Shown here in pieces: positions 8,335 to 15,643 of a stretch of DNA of 64,000 nucleotides. Position 1 is the stretch's first letter. Each line of letters begins with the position of its first letter. The position numbers and the translations under genes are program-made. The stretch comes from Pseudomonas lactis (lineage in GTDB: Bacteria; Pseudomonadota; Gammaproteobacteria; Pseudomonadales; Pseudomonadaceae): NCBI RefSeq assembly GCF_001439845.1, contig NZ_JYLO01000012.1:1-64000 (forward strand), in the 5' to 3' direction. Under the pieces are notes generated by a model that was given only the letters and a program-made list of their open reading frames with translations, was not told where the DNA came from and did not search any database.

Positions 8335-8378
8335 CACTTACACACCTAGCCGGCTCCGACCGGCTAGGTGTGTAAGTG
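8335..8378. terminator. Bidirectional hairpin with perfect 19-bp arms
   Basis: Positions 8335-8353 and 8360-8378 are perfectly complementary, with a 6-base loop (ctccga). The hairpin lies between the stops of the convergent XRE regulator (8305) and DUF932 gene (8393). There is no T tract, so termination is inferred from position and stem strength. Confidence 0.7.
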
Positions 8379-8392
8379 CAGAACGGCTTTCT

Positions 8393-9361
8393 TTAAGCAA
8401 CAAGTCGCAATGCTGAGGCGAGCGCTTGTTGTTTTATCGTTACCCCTTGGCCGAACCAGGCTGCATCGAGGCGGTAGTCGAGGCTGCGAGCGCGACGCTC
8501 GTGGTCAACATACTCAGTTACGGCATTTAACAAGCCCCAGGCTGTTCCACGAGCGGATTCCAGATCGGAGCCACGACCTTTGCCTTCGTATAGGCTCTGT
8601 ACCTTCTCTATTGCTCGCTTGTTCGGTAGCACGTCGGGAATCGGGTCGTGGGGGCGGGTGTTGCACAGCACCTCCATAAAGAAGCCTATCGCCTCATTCC
8701 ACTGCACTTTACGCTCTGCGAGCATGCGCATCCGGTACATGAATTCGTCCCATTGCGAGACTGCGATACCAAGTTGCTTTTTTACTGCCTGTGGGTCAAA
8801 GCGCGTGTTGTGTGGAACCTTGATAGCGCGGGTGGCCCCGTTCAGGGATATGGCCAGTGTGTTATTGCAGACCACTCGAACGGAGGTGGGAGTTGCAGTG
8901 GTGGCAAGTGTGCCGTCACAGGATGTAGCCAGCAGCAGATAGCCGTTCACCACGTCGTTGCCTTTAATTGCAGTCGACAGTCCGGTTCTCGCCAATGCCC
9001 AGAGCTTTCGCCCTCCCTTCAAGACGCCGGCCGTTTCCAGTTCATAGCCAGAGCGCTCGGTAAGATCACGATAAAATTCCAAAACCTCACGCGGCTGGAC
9101 GACTTGATAGCGATTGGAGACCACGGACAAGGGGGCTCTAGTGTCGGAGCGGTAAAGTACCTTCTGTTCGGGAAAGGAGTGGATGGTGCCGAGGTGACCG
9201 ACGGCATCAGCCATGAAGCGTACTGGCGATTCTTGAATTTGCCAATTCATACCGGCCTCTTGTTGCCAGACCTCCAGCGGTTGGTTGGGAGATAAACGAT
9301 TGCCTAGGCCATGCCACGGAATATTACCGACATAAGCCATTTGTTCGATGAGGTGGGCCAT
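8393..9361 (-). CDS. DUF932 / phage-plasmid-like protein
   Basis: This 322-residue protein has the features of the DUF932 family (also called phage/plasmid-like TIGR03299): an N-terminal YVGNIPWHGLG motif, later LYRSDTRAPLSVVSNRYQVVQP, then a SCDGTLATTATPTSVRVVCNNTL core. The family is common on integrative and conjugative elements and phages; its biochemical role is not established. I start it at ATG 9361 because AAAGGAAC is 5-8 bases upstream. The open frame extends to 9424 without a better start. It is co-directional with the glycine-zipper/zinc-ribbon gene upstream, 124 bp apart, a pairing that suggests a joint module. Confidence 0.75.
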   Translation of the reverse strand: MAHLIEQMAYVGNIPWHGLGNRLSPNQPLEVWQQEAGMNWQIQESPVRFMADAVGHLGTIHSFPEQKVLYRSDTRAPLSVVSNRYQVVQPREVLEFYRDLTERSGYELETAGVLKGGRKLWALARTGLSTAIKGNDVVNGYLLLATSCDGTLATTATPTSVRVVCNNTLAISLNGATRAIKVPHNTRFDPQAVKKQLGIAVSQWDEFMYRMRMLAERKVQWNEAIGFFMEVLCNTRPHDPIPDVLPNKRAIEKVQSLYEGKGRGSDLESARGTAWGLLNAVTEYVDHERRARSLDYRLDAAWFGQGVTIKQQALASALRLVA

Positions 9362-9485
9362 GGGAGTTCCTTTCATTGGGCACGGCGAGGCTGCTGAGCA
9401 TTCAGCGAAAAAATCGACGTGCAAAGTGTTGATAGGGAGAGTTGAGGAGTGGCGATGAAGGTGGCTTTAAAAGGATATGATTAGA

Positions 9486-9821
9486 TCAAACGGAGTGACG
9501 GCAGTTAAAAGACAGTCCGCAATCGAGGCAGAGGTAGTTGTCCAAAACACGGTCATCGACGATCTCGCCGAGTTTTGCACCTGCGATACACCCGGTCGCC
9601 GCACCCGCTAATCCGCCGAGAATAGCGCCGGCTAGACCACCAACGACTACGCCAGGTGGTCCAGCTACAACGCCTATAACTGCGCCGACTTCGGCGCCTG
9701 CCATTGCCCCTGTTACTCCTTGGGCGGCACCTCCCACTGTGCCGATTAGGGCACCCACTTTCCTCGCAAAATCTTTGGCTGTTACCGAGGCTGATTTGCA
9801 GCTTGGGCATTGAATAGTCAT
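9486..9821 (-). CDS. Glycine-zipper protein with split zinc ribbon
   Basis: This is a 111-residue protein. CPSC at about 5-8 and CLDC near the C-terminus form a split CxxC/CxxC zinc ribbon. Between them is a long Gly/Ala/Val-rich zipper (KVGALIGTVGGAAQG through GAILGGLAGAATG) that would pack as membrane helices or an oligomeric zipper. The start at 9821 (MTIQCPSC) places the ribbon at the N-terminus; the frame is open to 9881 but that extension would run into a strong hairpin. Function unknown. It lies upstream of the DUF932 gene on the same strand. The combination of cytosolic metal ribbon and hydrophobic zipper is unusual. Confidence 0.6.
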   Translation of the reverse strand: MTIQCPSCKSASVTAKDFARKVGALIGTVGGAAQGVTGAMAGAEVGAVIGVVAGPPGVVVGGLAGAILGGLAGAATGCIAGAKLGEIVDDRVLDNYLCLDCGLSFNCRHSV

Positions 9822-9858
9822 AAAAAATGTCTCATTTAGAGATGATCGCAAGGGGGTA

Positions 9859-9900
9859 AAAGCATCAGGCAGAGCGCACACACGCTCTGCCTGATGCTTT
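9859..9900. terminator. Hairpin with perfect 18-bp arms
   Basis: Arms 9859-9876 and 9883-9900 are perfectly complementary around a cacaca loop. It lies 38 bp upstream of the glycine-zipper gene start, not after a gene on either strand. It may insulate that gene from upstream transcription on the minus strand, or sit in its leader as an attenuator. Both are inferences. Confidence 0.55.
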
Positions 9901-10357
9901 ATTCCGTAGAAGCTAGGCTGTCATGGTTAAGTCCATACAGCTCAATTCGTGATGTGTGACTGAGATTTATTTAACTAGCCAAAGTTAAGGGTGTTGATTG
10001 GAAAAAATGTGAATAACACTCACGAAGAACTAACTTTTTGAGGCTGGAACTAATTTTTTTTCGAAAAAAAACAACTAACTCTGGAGAGAGGTGTGTCGAA
10101 TTCCCTCAGGCTTCAGTCGAAAGGAGCTCGGTAAAGACTCAACAAGCCCCTGGATGACCCATTTGACCAACTCGCGGTGCTGCGGTGGAGGGCATGCAGA
10201 GGGTCATAGGCTGCTTTATTTCACTCAGATTTACTGCGGAAGGACGGAGCGCGAATTTTTCCGTAAAAGTTCTACCGAAGCACGAGTAATTTCCTATCCG
10301 AGATAGCCACTCTAAAGTAGGTCCCATTACGCATCAGCGCAGCATGGAGACTAGAAA
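9901..10357. other. Intergenic region with ACTAAC repeats and an AT palindrome
   Basis: No convincing gene is seen. It holds GAACTAACTTTTT at 10027-10039, GAACTAATTTTTT at 10047-10059 (20-bp spacing), ACTAACT at 10074-10080 and an 18-bp palindrome of eight T, CG, eight A at 10054-10071. The same ACTAAC core recurs after the AlpA gene (10594-10600 and 10631-10641). The repeats could bind AlpA or serve as replication iterons. A 71-codon open frame at 10091-10306 has no ribosome site and no family. Confidence 0.4.
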
Positions 10358-10591
10358 ATGGCTGAAAATAGCTCTACTCATCCCAGGGTCTTACGGCTTA
10401 GGCAGGTGCAGGATCGTGTAGGTCTATCGCGATCAACGATCTATGATCGAATGAATTCGGCTTCACCGCGCTACGACAGCTCTTTTCCTAAGCCCATGAA
10501 AATTGGTATTTCAGCAATTGGGTGGTTAGAGTCAAGTATCAGCAAGTGGATTGAAACGCGGCTTGAAAGTCGTCAGAGTGGCAGCGAATAA
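10358..10591 (+). CDS. AlpA-family transcriptional regulator
   Basis: This 77-residue winged-helix protein of the AlpA (MerR-like/excisionase-like) group has the pattern LRLRQVQDRVGLSRSTIYDRM, then FPKPMKIG...IGWLESSISKWIETR. These proteins regulate integrase expression and excision in P4-like satellites and cryptic prophages (known for the family). The upstream sequence gives only a weak ribosome site (ggagactagaaa). ACTAAC repeats flank the gene on both sides. Together with the P4-type integrase and Rep-like protein it marks the island as a satellite-type integrative element. Confidence 0.82.
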   Translation: MAENSSTHPRVLRLRQVQDRVGLSRSTIYDRMNSASPRYDSSFPKPMKIGISAIGWLESSISKWIETRLESRQSGSE

Positions 10592-10888
10592 AAACTAACA
10601 ATCGACACTTAACATATAAAGGTTATGCGTACTAACTTTTTAAAAAAACGAGCTGAATTATTCTCAAATCAAGTAGCCTGTCAGCACCTTTGTGATGGAG
10701 TTCCTGGTGTGGGAAGAAATCGTGCATATTGGTTTATATGTTATTAGGTGTTAAGTGAGTAATAGTGGTTAAGGAGTATCAAACAGTTGGTGATTGAAGT
10801 GAGTGTGCTATCTGTATCGGTATGCTAAAGGGGGCTGTTTATGTCGAAGTTGTACGTATTACTTTGAGGGGCAGTAGCTCGAATAGTC
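10592..10888. other. AT-rich intergenic region before the replication gene
   Basis: This 297-bp stretch contains two ACTAAC repeats (10594-10600, 10631-10641) and runs of T and A. An eight-codon frame starts at an ATG near 10839, but nothing supports it. It is a candidate place for the origin on which the neighbouring HUH protein would act, though no stem-loop nick site could be assigned. Confidence 0.3.
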
Positions 10889-12004
10889 ATGATGAGTTTG
10901 AGTGGAGGTATGATGTTTGAAGATGTTGATGCAATGGAAGCTTATAAAGAAAAGGTTGTTGAGGATTTTTATGATCCGGTAAAAGATGAAAGGTATTCCG
11001 TTATTGGCGAAGATGGAATGCTATTTGAATCTGTTGGTACTATCATGAAGGCAATGACTGTAATAGAAAAAGTGCCTGGCGACATTTTTACTTTGAGGTC
11101 GTTTGAAGGTGCGGGTGAGCCGTATTTGACTCGAAATCAACAATGCGTGCTTTCAGCCGTTTTAATTAATTATTTTGATATTGAGAGAGGTAGAGTTTTA
11201 TTTAAAGTTAATCCTTATGTGAACTCTTTTTTAGAGTGTTACATGATTGTAAGACCATTAAATCCGTATAAGGTTGGGGCGTTGGATTTGGTTGAGTGCA
11301 TTCGTGGGCTTAATCGGTTCGTAGCAGCGGTGAGAGATCGTACTTCTACAAAAGCTTTTTCGCGTGAAATAGCCGCACATACGCGTGCAGCTAATAAGAA
11401 CTACTCCGGGCTATTGGGTTACATTGATGCACTTTTCGGCCGCTATTCTCGATTGCTTGTGTTAAGGATTGACTTCGCATACGGGAAGGGTAAGTTTGAA
11501 ATTGAAGAATTAAGCGATTCTCGAGATAGGTTAGACGTACTGAATCTTGTATCAAAACAAATTATTAGTCATCGAGCTGAGTTGATTAGCTACCTAAAAA
11601 ATAAGTGCCCTGAGCTGGGCGTCGTGGGTTATGTCTGGAAACTTGAATATGGGAGAGAGAAGGGGCATCATTACCACATGATGTTTTTTTTAGATGGCTC
11701 AAAGGTGCGGCAAGACATTGTCATTGCAAAGTGGATAGGGGAATACTGGAGCAATGTGATAACCCTTGGAAAGGGAGTGTATTACAACTGTAATGGTGAT
11801 AAGAGTAAGTATAAGTTTTGTGGTGTTGGCATGATTAGCCATAACGAGTCAGATAAGGTGAACAATCTTAAAAAAGCTGCAGTCTATCTTGCTAAAGTGG
11901 ATCGATACATCAGTGCCTGTATGCCAGAGAACAAAAGAACCTTCGGTAAGGGAGGCGCGCCAAAAGGCAATTGCCGCTCAGTTGGAAGGCCAAGGCGGAA
12001 TTAA
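10889..12004 (+). CDS. YagK/YfjJ-Gp2-type HUH replication initiator
   Basis: This 371-residue protein resembles the YagK/YfjJ C-terminal or inovirus Gp2 group. It has a histidine-hydrophobic-histidine metal site in GHHYHMMFF (260-263) and a YLAK sequence (333-336) that fits the Tyr-x-x-Lys of HUH endonucleases, where Tyr attacks the nicked DNA. The family is thought to start rolling-circle replication of small phages and satellites; function here is inferred. The first 120 residues have no assigned domain. GGAGGT just before ATG 10910/10913 favours one of those internal starts over 10889, giving 363-364 residues. AT-rich codons; ends 2 bp before a convergent unknown gene. Confidence 0.7.
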   Translation: MMSLSGGMMFEDVDAMEAYKEKVVEDFYDPVKDERYSVIGEDGMLFESVGTIMKAMTVIEKVPGDIFTLRSFEGAGEPYLTRNQQCVLSAVLINYFDIERGRVLFKVNPYVNSFLECYMIVRPLNPYKVGALDLVECIRGLNRFVAAVRDRTSTKAFSREIAAHTRAANKNYSGLLGYIDALFGRYSRLLVLRIDFAYGKGKFEIEELSDSRDRLDVLNLVSKQIISHRAELISYLKNKCPELGVVGYVWKLEYGREKGHHYHMMFFLDGSKVRQDIVIAKWIGEYWSNVITLGKGVYYNCNGDKSKYKFCGVGMISHNESDKVNNLKKAAVYLAKVDRYISACMPENKRTFGKGGAPKGNCRSVGRPRRN

Positions 12005-12006
12005 TG

Positions 12007-12846
12007 TCATTTAGTTTCTTTGTCGGTTGGCGGTTGATTGCGGACCATCACGCAGGCGGAAACTAATGGGTCATCTTTTATCCATGTCCTCAGTGTTCTT
12101 TGTATATTAGATAGTGCGGGGTATTTGATCTTATTGTCGATAAGATATTTCTCGACTTGTTCTATTATAGCTTTAAAAGCATCGAGCTCTTGATTCCATC
12201 CTTCTTGAGGTGTTAGTGCGTTAAGTAAATCGCAAGCCTTCTGTTTGGTTGCTAAGTACTGCCTCGTGCGAGCGATCCCGCCTTCTGCTGCAATTTCTGA
12301 ACGCGATTTTGTTTTGTTTTTGAAGTATCGATGTTCACCCGAGTAAAGGGCGTATAAGCCAGCGAGCAATATCTTAACCCCCGTGGCGGATGCTAAAGCA
12401 AGCGGGATGCTTGAATAAGCATCGTTTATGTGATGAAAGGCTGCGATTTTTTCCTTTGATAAAAAAGGTTGTAAGTTCTTATTTAGTTCTGGCTTGCTAG
12501 AAGGCTGGCTGCATTGGTTTGCAAGTATTTTATCAAGTCTGAGTTTGTGTTCGTCTGATAGGGTTCTGCGAAGTAGCATATATCGCTTGATTACTAACCC
12601 TAATACCTCGCTTGCGGCTTCTTCTACGCTGAATTTAGCTAAGTGTTTGTACTGGGGAAGGTCCTCTAGTTTTGGCTGAGGGGACCCTTCCTTGAATGGG
12701 AACTGTTCAAGTATAAGCTCTAGTTCGGATTTGGGGTTGTCAATCCAATCGTCATAAAGCGTGACCTCCATGATGAATTCTTTAGGCGTAGGGACGTCAA
12801 CGGCTAGTCGTAAAGAAATTTTTATTTCGATTTTTCGAGTTCGCAA
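12007..12846 (-). CDS. Unknown island protein, 279 residues
   Basis: No family recognised. It is charged and probably soluble, with a hydrophobic stretch (IPLALASATGVKILLAGLYALYSG, about 146-169) that might be a buried helix or membrane segment. The C-terminal part (ALSNIQRTLRTWIKDDPL) looks like a DNA-binding or protein-interaction helix. A TTG start at 12846 is supported by AAGGA eight bases upstream; an ATG at 12771 (MEVTLYDDWID) is the alternative and would give 254 residues. It converges tail-to-tail with the HUH gene and lies between it and the integrase, a position often holding element-specific cargo or accessory replication genes. Confidence 0.5.
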   Translation of the reverse strand: MRTRKIEIKISLRLAVDVPTPKEFIMEVTLYDDWIDNPKSELELILEQFPFKEGSPQPKLEDLPQYKHLAKFSVEEAASEVLGLVIKRYMLLRRTLSDEHKLRLDKILANQCSQPSSKPELNKNLQPFLSKEKIAAFHHINDAYSSIPLALASATGVKILLAGLYALYSGEHRYFKNKTKSRSEIAAEGGIARTRQYLATKQKACDLLNALTPQEGWNQELDAFKAIIEQVEKYLIDNKIKYPALSNIQRTLRTWIKDDPLVSACVMVRNQPPTDKETK

Positions 12847-13047
12847 ACTTCAGTATCCTTAGATTGGTCGCTGAGATCGCTATTGGTTGTAGGTCGAAGG
12901 CATCTGTTTGCCTTGCACCTTGAGCTTAGCGGAAATGATGGCTAGCAGGTATGAGGTTGTTCACTCCTCAAAATTCTTGGTTGGGTCTAGCTTCGATCTT
13001 ATCTCGAAATTTTCTTGCAGTGCGTCCGGTAAAAGAGAGCAAGAAAG

Positions 13048-13068
13048 CTCCATCCTACTAGGATGGAG
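13048..13068. terminator. Palindromic hairpin after the integrase gene
   Basis: A 21-bp perfect palindrome (10-bp arms, one central base) lies 12 bp past the integrase stop codon on the minus strand. Short matching pieces ccggt (13026-13030) and accgg (13071-13075) could extend the fold. A terminator for the integrase transcript is likely. Confidence 0.5.
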
Positions 13069-13079
13069 ACACCGGTAGC

Positions 13080-14294
13080 TCAATTTTGGGATGTTGTCAT
13101 ATGAGCATTTATAAAGTTGCTCCAGTCACTCATCAGAGCGCGGCGTTTGTCGAGAAAGTCAGAGCGAGAATAAGCTGCTTCTGTTTGGCCTCGCTCATCA
13201 TGCGCTAAGGCCATTTCACAGATCTCACGAGGGTAGTGGGTACATTCACCTGCCCAGTCCCGAAAGGAAGAACGAAAGCCATGTCGAGTGATGTGCTCGT
13301 ATTCCATGCCATGCAGAAGTGTACGTATGGCATTTGCGTGCATGACCCTTGTCTTGCCCTGGCCTGGAAATAGAAAGGGACTTCCTTCATCTCGCGGAAT
13401 GCTCTTCACCAGCGTTACAACCTGTTCGGCAAGCGGAATTACGAAAGCTATCCGCATCTTCATTCGTTCATCTGGCAGCGACCAAGTTCCAGCTTCTAGA
13501 TCAAACTCATCCCAGCGAGCGAACCTGACCATGTGCGCGCGTGCGCTTGTCATGATCAGCAGTTGAGCGGCCCAAGACGGAGGTGTGGAGTTTGCTCTGA
13601 GCTTTTGCATCAGCTCCGGAACATCCTGCCAGCGCAGCGCATCAAAGTGCTCGCGCTTCCGAGCCTTCTTCTTTTCGGCACGGCTCAACAGATTATCTAA
13701 ATGCCCACGCCAGCGAGCAGGGTTCTCACCCTGTCGCAGGTTGCGTGCCTTGGCGGCGTCCAATACCTGTTCAATCTGCCCACGTACCTCGTCGGCGGTT
13801 CTAGTCTTGGTAGCCCAGATGGGTCGTAGAACCTTAAGCACTTCTGGAGTACCTATGTCTCCGGCTGACAGCTTGCCTATGTGATCAAACGCATATAGCT
13901 CTAGCTTCCGCAGCCACCCTTTACGCCACTTCTCCGACCACGCCGCGCCGTGAGCATCACGGTATTCCGTTGCAAGGGTCTCGAACTTCAGTTGCTTGGC
14001 TTCACTTGCTCGCTGCGCTTCCCGTTGAGCTGCGCGCTCTATGTCGCGAGCGGCTAATGGGTCTATGCCATCACTCAATTGGGTGCGTTTAGCACTGGCA
14101 TCTTGTCTGGCCTTCTTGAGACTCACCTCAGGGAATGACCCCAGCCCCATCTCTCTGCGACGGCCCGCCAGTTGGAAGCGAAGCAGCCAGGATTTACGCC
14201 CGGTAGGTTTGACGACCAAGCGAAGCCCATCACCATCTTCATAGGTGCCGGGTTCGGTCAGGTTTTCGACTTGTTTCGGATTCAGCTTACCCAT
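13080..14294 (-). CDS. int: P4-type tyrosine integrase
   Basis: This 404-residue site-specific recombinase has an N-terminal DUF4102-type arm-binding domain (MGKLNPKQVENL..., LVVKPTGRKSWLLRF, LGSFPEVSLKKAR), a core-binding domain, and a catalytic domain. The catalytic residues are seen as Arg in TSARAHMVRFARW, HGFRSSFRDWA, ALAH and nucleophile Tyr in AAYSRSDF. It should integrate and excise the island at the 20-bp repeats. The start at 14294 is preferred because AGGGGAAA precedes it; the frame continues to 14378 through the arm-type repeats, which argues against a longer protein. The gene lies just inside the right attachment site and reads inward, the usual layout. Confidence 0.93.
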   Translation of the reverse strand: MGKLNPKQVENLTEPGTYEDGDGLRLVVKPTGRKSWLLRFQLAGRRREMGLGSFPEVSLKKARQDASAKRTQLSDGIDPLAARDIERAAQREAQRASEAKQLKFETLATEYRDAHGAAWSEKWRKGWLRKLELYAFDHIGKLSAGDIGTPEVLKVLRPIWATKTRTADEVRGQIEQVLDAAKARNLRQGENPARWRGHLDNLLSRAEKKKARKREHFDALRWQDVPELMQKLRANSTPPSWAAQLLIMTSARAHMVRFARWDEFDLEAGTWSLPDERMKMRIAFVIPLAEQVVTLVKSIPRDEGSPFLFPGQGKTRVMHANAIRTLLHGMEYEHITRHGFRSSFRDWAGECTHYPREICEMALAHDERGQTEAAYSRSDFLDKRRALMSDWSNFINAHMTTSQN

Positions 14295-14317
14295 TGGATT
14301 TCCCCTGTCGTCCGCTT

Positions 14318-14340
14318 TGTCCCCCCACCTGTCCCCCCAC
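14318..14340 (-). repeat. Right pair of 11-bp arm-type repeats
   Basis: Two exact copies of tgtccccccac (14318-14328 and 14330-14340), 12 bp apart, sit in the leader of the integrase gene. They match the pair at 242-264 in sequence, spacing and written orientation. They are probable integrase arm sites, and occupancy could also repress the integrase promoter. Confidence 0.65.
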
Positions 14341-14446
14341 TTCATCGTCGGATGAGGTCGAATGGCGTTGAACACCATCGGACAGAGGAATGCCTGAAAG
14401 GCCCGGAATAGCTAAGCTATCAGGAAGATTCTTGGATGGGATAGGA

Positions 14447-14575
14447 TTATTTCGGACAATTAAAAAGCCGGCTTGTGGCCGGCTTCTCGGGGACTGCCTC
14501 AGCTTGTTTTTGACAAACCTCACCAGCCTTCAAATCGCTCAGCCCACATTGCGTCAGGCTGAATAGTAGGGGCAT
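14447..14575 (-). CDS. Possible 42-codon ORF crossing the attachment site
   Basis: A GGAGGAG motif nine bases before ATG 14575 precedes a 42-codon frame (MPLLFSLTQCG...) that runs through the terminator stem and attachment repeat, and ends in island DNA at 14447. If real, integration has replaced its C-terminal codons. It lies 87 bp beyond the stop of the S24 repressor on the same strand. No family was recognised; it may simply be 3' untranslated sequence. Confidence 0.28.
   Translation of the reverse strand: MPLLFSLTQCGLSDLKAGEVCQKQAEAVPEKPATSRLFNCPK
14459..14478. repeat. attR of the genomic island (20-bp direct repeat)
   Basis: This is an exact copy of attL (163-182). Here it is joined to ccggctt, completing a stem aagccggc/gccggctt with a 5-base loop (14465-14485) and, on the minus strand, a T tract. 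The attachment site is therefore the terminator of the minus-strand transcript that carries the S24 repressor gene. Insertion at a terminator rather than a tRNA is notable. Confidence 0.75.
14465..14485 (-). terminator. Rho-independent terminator used as insertion site
   Basis: On the minus strand an 8-bp GC-rich stem with loop cacaa is followed by TTTTTAAT. It would end transcription of the S24 repressor gene and the possible small ORF. The attachment repeat covers one arm, the loop and the T tract. Confidence 0.7.
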
Positions 14576-14661
14576 CCGCGGGAACTCCTCCGCTTCGCCG
14601 GCAGGGAATCAGCTAAAAGCGACCCCTGCCAAATGTGCGGCGCATGATACCCACATTCACT

Positions 14662-15432
14662 TCAGTTGCCCACCTCCGGTTCCGATTTAGAGCCTTCCCA
14701 GCCCAGTAGGTGTTCATCCAGGGGGACCGGTGGGCGGCGGTTGTTGAGGGTGGACCACCAGAATACCCAGCCGACGATCTTGAAGCTCTGCTCGAAGCGT
14801 TCTTCGTGGTTGAGGTATTCGTCCGGGTGTTCGCTGGCGTTGTGGCTGCGCATGCGCAGGCCGCCGCCAGGGCGGTTGTAGAGGTATTTGATGCGCAGCA
14901 TACCGTCGTGTTCGACGGCGTAGATTTCACCGTCGATGATTTGGGTGCGGCCTCGGTCGATGGCGAGGGTAGCGCCTTGTTGGATGATGTCGATCATGCT
15001 GTTGTCGACCATGTAGGCGCCTATCGCGCGGTCGGGGTTGACGTTGAGTGTTTCCAGGCTGTGCAGGTTGACGCGGATGCGTTCGGTTGAGATGAAGGTG
15101 GGGTGGAGAGGGATCTCCACGTCGGTTTTTTCCGGGCGGCAGGCGGGGCCTGTGAGGTATTTGCCTGTGTCTTCGCGGGCGGTTGCAATCCTTGCGGTGG
15201 GGCCTTCCAACAGGTAGTTGGCGGGCGGGTGTTTGGGGCCTTTGCCGTCGCTTAACCAGCGGCTTGAGACGCACAGCAACTCTGCGATCTCGTTGAGTCG
15301 GCCCATGGGGACGCCGCGTTTGAACCAATTGTTCACGTGCTGAGGCGTGACGCCGCGGTTCTTGGCGAAGTCGGAGGCGGAAAGATGAACTTCCCGTAGT
15401 AGCGCTTTTAAACGATCACCTGATGTATTCAT
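14662..15432 (-). CDS. S24/LexA-like repressor with XRE domain
   Basis: This 256-residue protein has an N-terminal Cro/C1 helix-turn-helix (SASDFAKNRGVTPQHVNNWFKRG, about 17-40) and a C-terminal S24 peptidase fold (VDNSMIDIIQQGATLAIDRG with catalytic Ser in NSM, and Lys in GMLRIKYLYN). Prophage and tailocin repressors of this class are inactivated by RecA-stimulated self-cleavage, but I see no Ala-Gly bond in the linker, so cleavage is uncertain. It lies outside the island. No phage structural genes are nearby, so it is either a leftover or acts on a distant locus such as a tailocin cluster (a PrtR-like role, inferred). It likely autoregulates through the 200-bp AT-rich region upstream. Confidence 0.75.
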   Translation of the reverse strand: MNTSGDRLKALLREVHLSASDFAKNRGVTPQHVNNWFKRGVPMGRLNEIAELLCVSSRWLSDGKGPKHPPANYLLEGPTARIATAREDTGKYLTGPACRPEKTDVEIPLHPTFISTERIRVNLHSLETLNVNPDRAIGAYMVDNSMIDIIQQGATLAIDRGRTQIIDGEIYAVEHDGMLRIKYLYNRPGGGLRMRSHNASEHPDEYLNHEERFEQSFKIVGWVFWWSTLNNRRPPVPLDEHLLGWEGSKSEPEVGN

Positions 15433-15588
15433 AAACGCAGAGTTTACTGGCCGGAAAGTCTAATCAAATAAACCATGCGTTGATTTGCGGTTGTAGGATT
15501 TGGCTTAGTTGTGGCTGGATCTTTCAGGTGTGCAACTTAGTTAAACGCTGCAAATAAACATTGAACTTGATGTTTAATTCGGCCCATA

Positions 15589-15616
15589 AAAAAGCCCCGA
15601 ATTAACGGGGCTTTTT
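15589..15616 (-). terminator. Rho-independent terminator of ppa
   Basis: Arms 15589-15599 and 15606-15616 (aaaaagccccg / cggggcttttt) close a 6-base loop, with A and T tracts on either side, so it can act in both directions. It lies 28 bp after the ppa stop codon. Confidence 0.9.
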
Positions 15617-15643
15617 AATTGCTGTGGCAATAAGGCGCGGGTA

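Noticed and set aside
10091..10306. 71-codon ORF before alpA
   Set aside because: No ribosome site, poor codon pattern and no family; lies in a region of repeats.
14662..15432. S24 repressor as part of a nearby prophage
   Set aside because: No structural, lysis or replication phage genes between it and ppa, and it is outside the attachment repeats.
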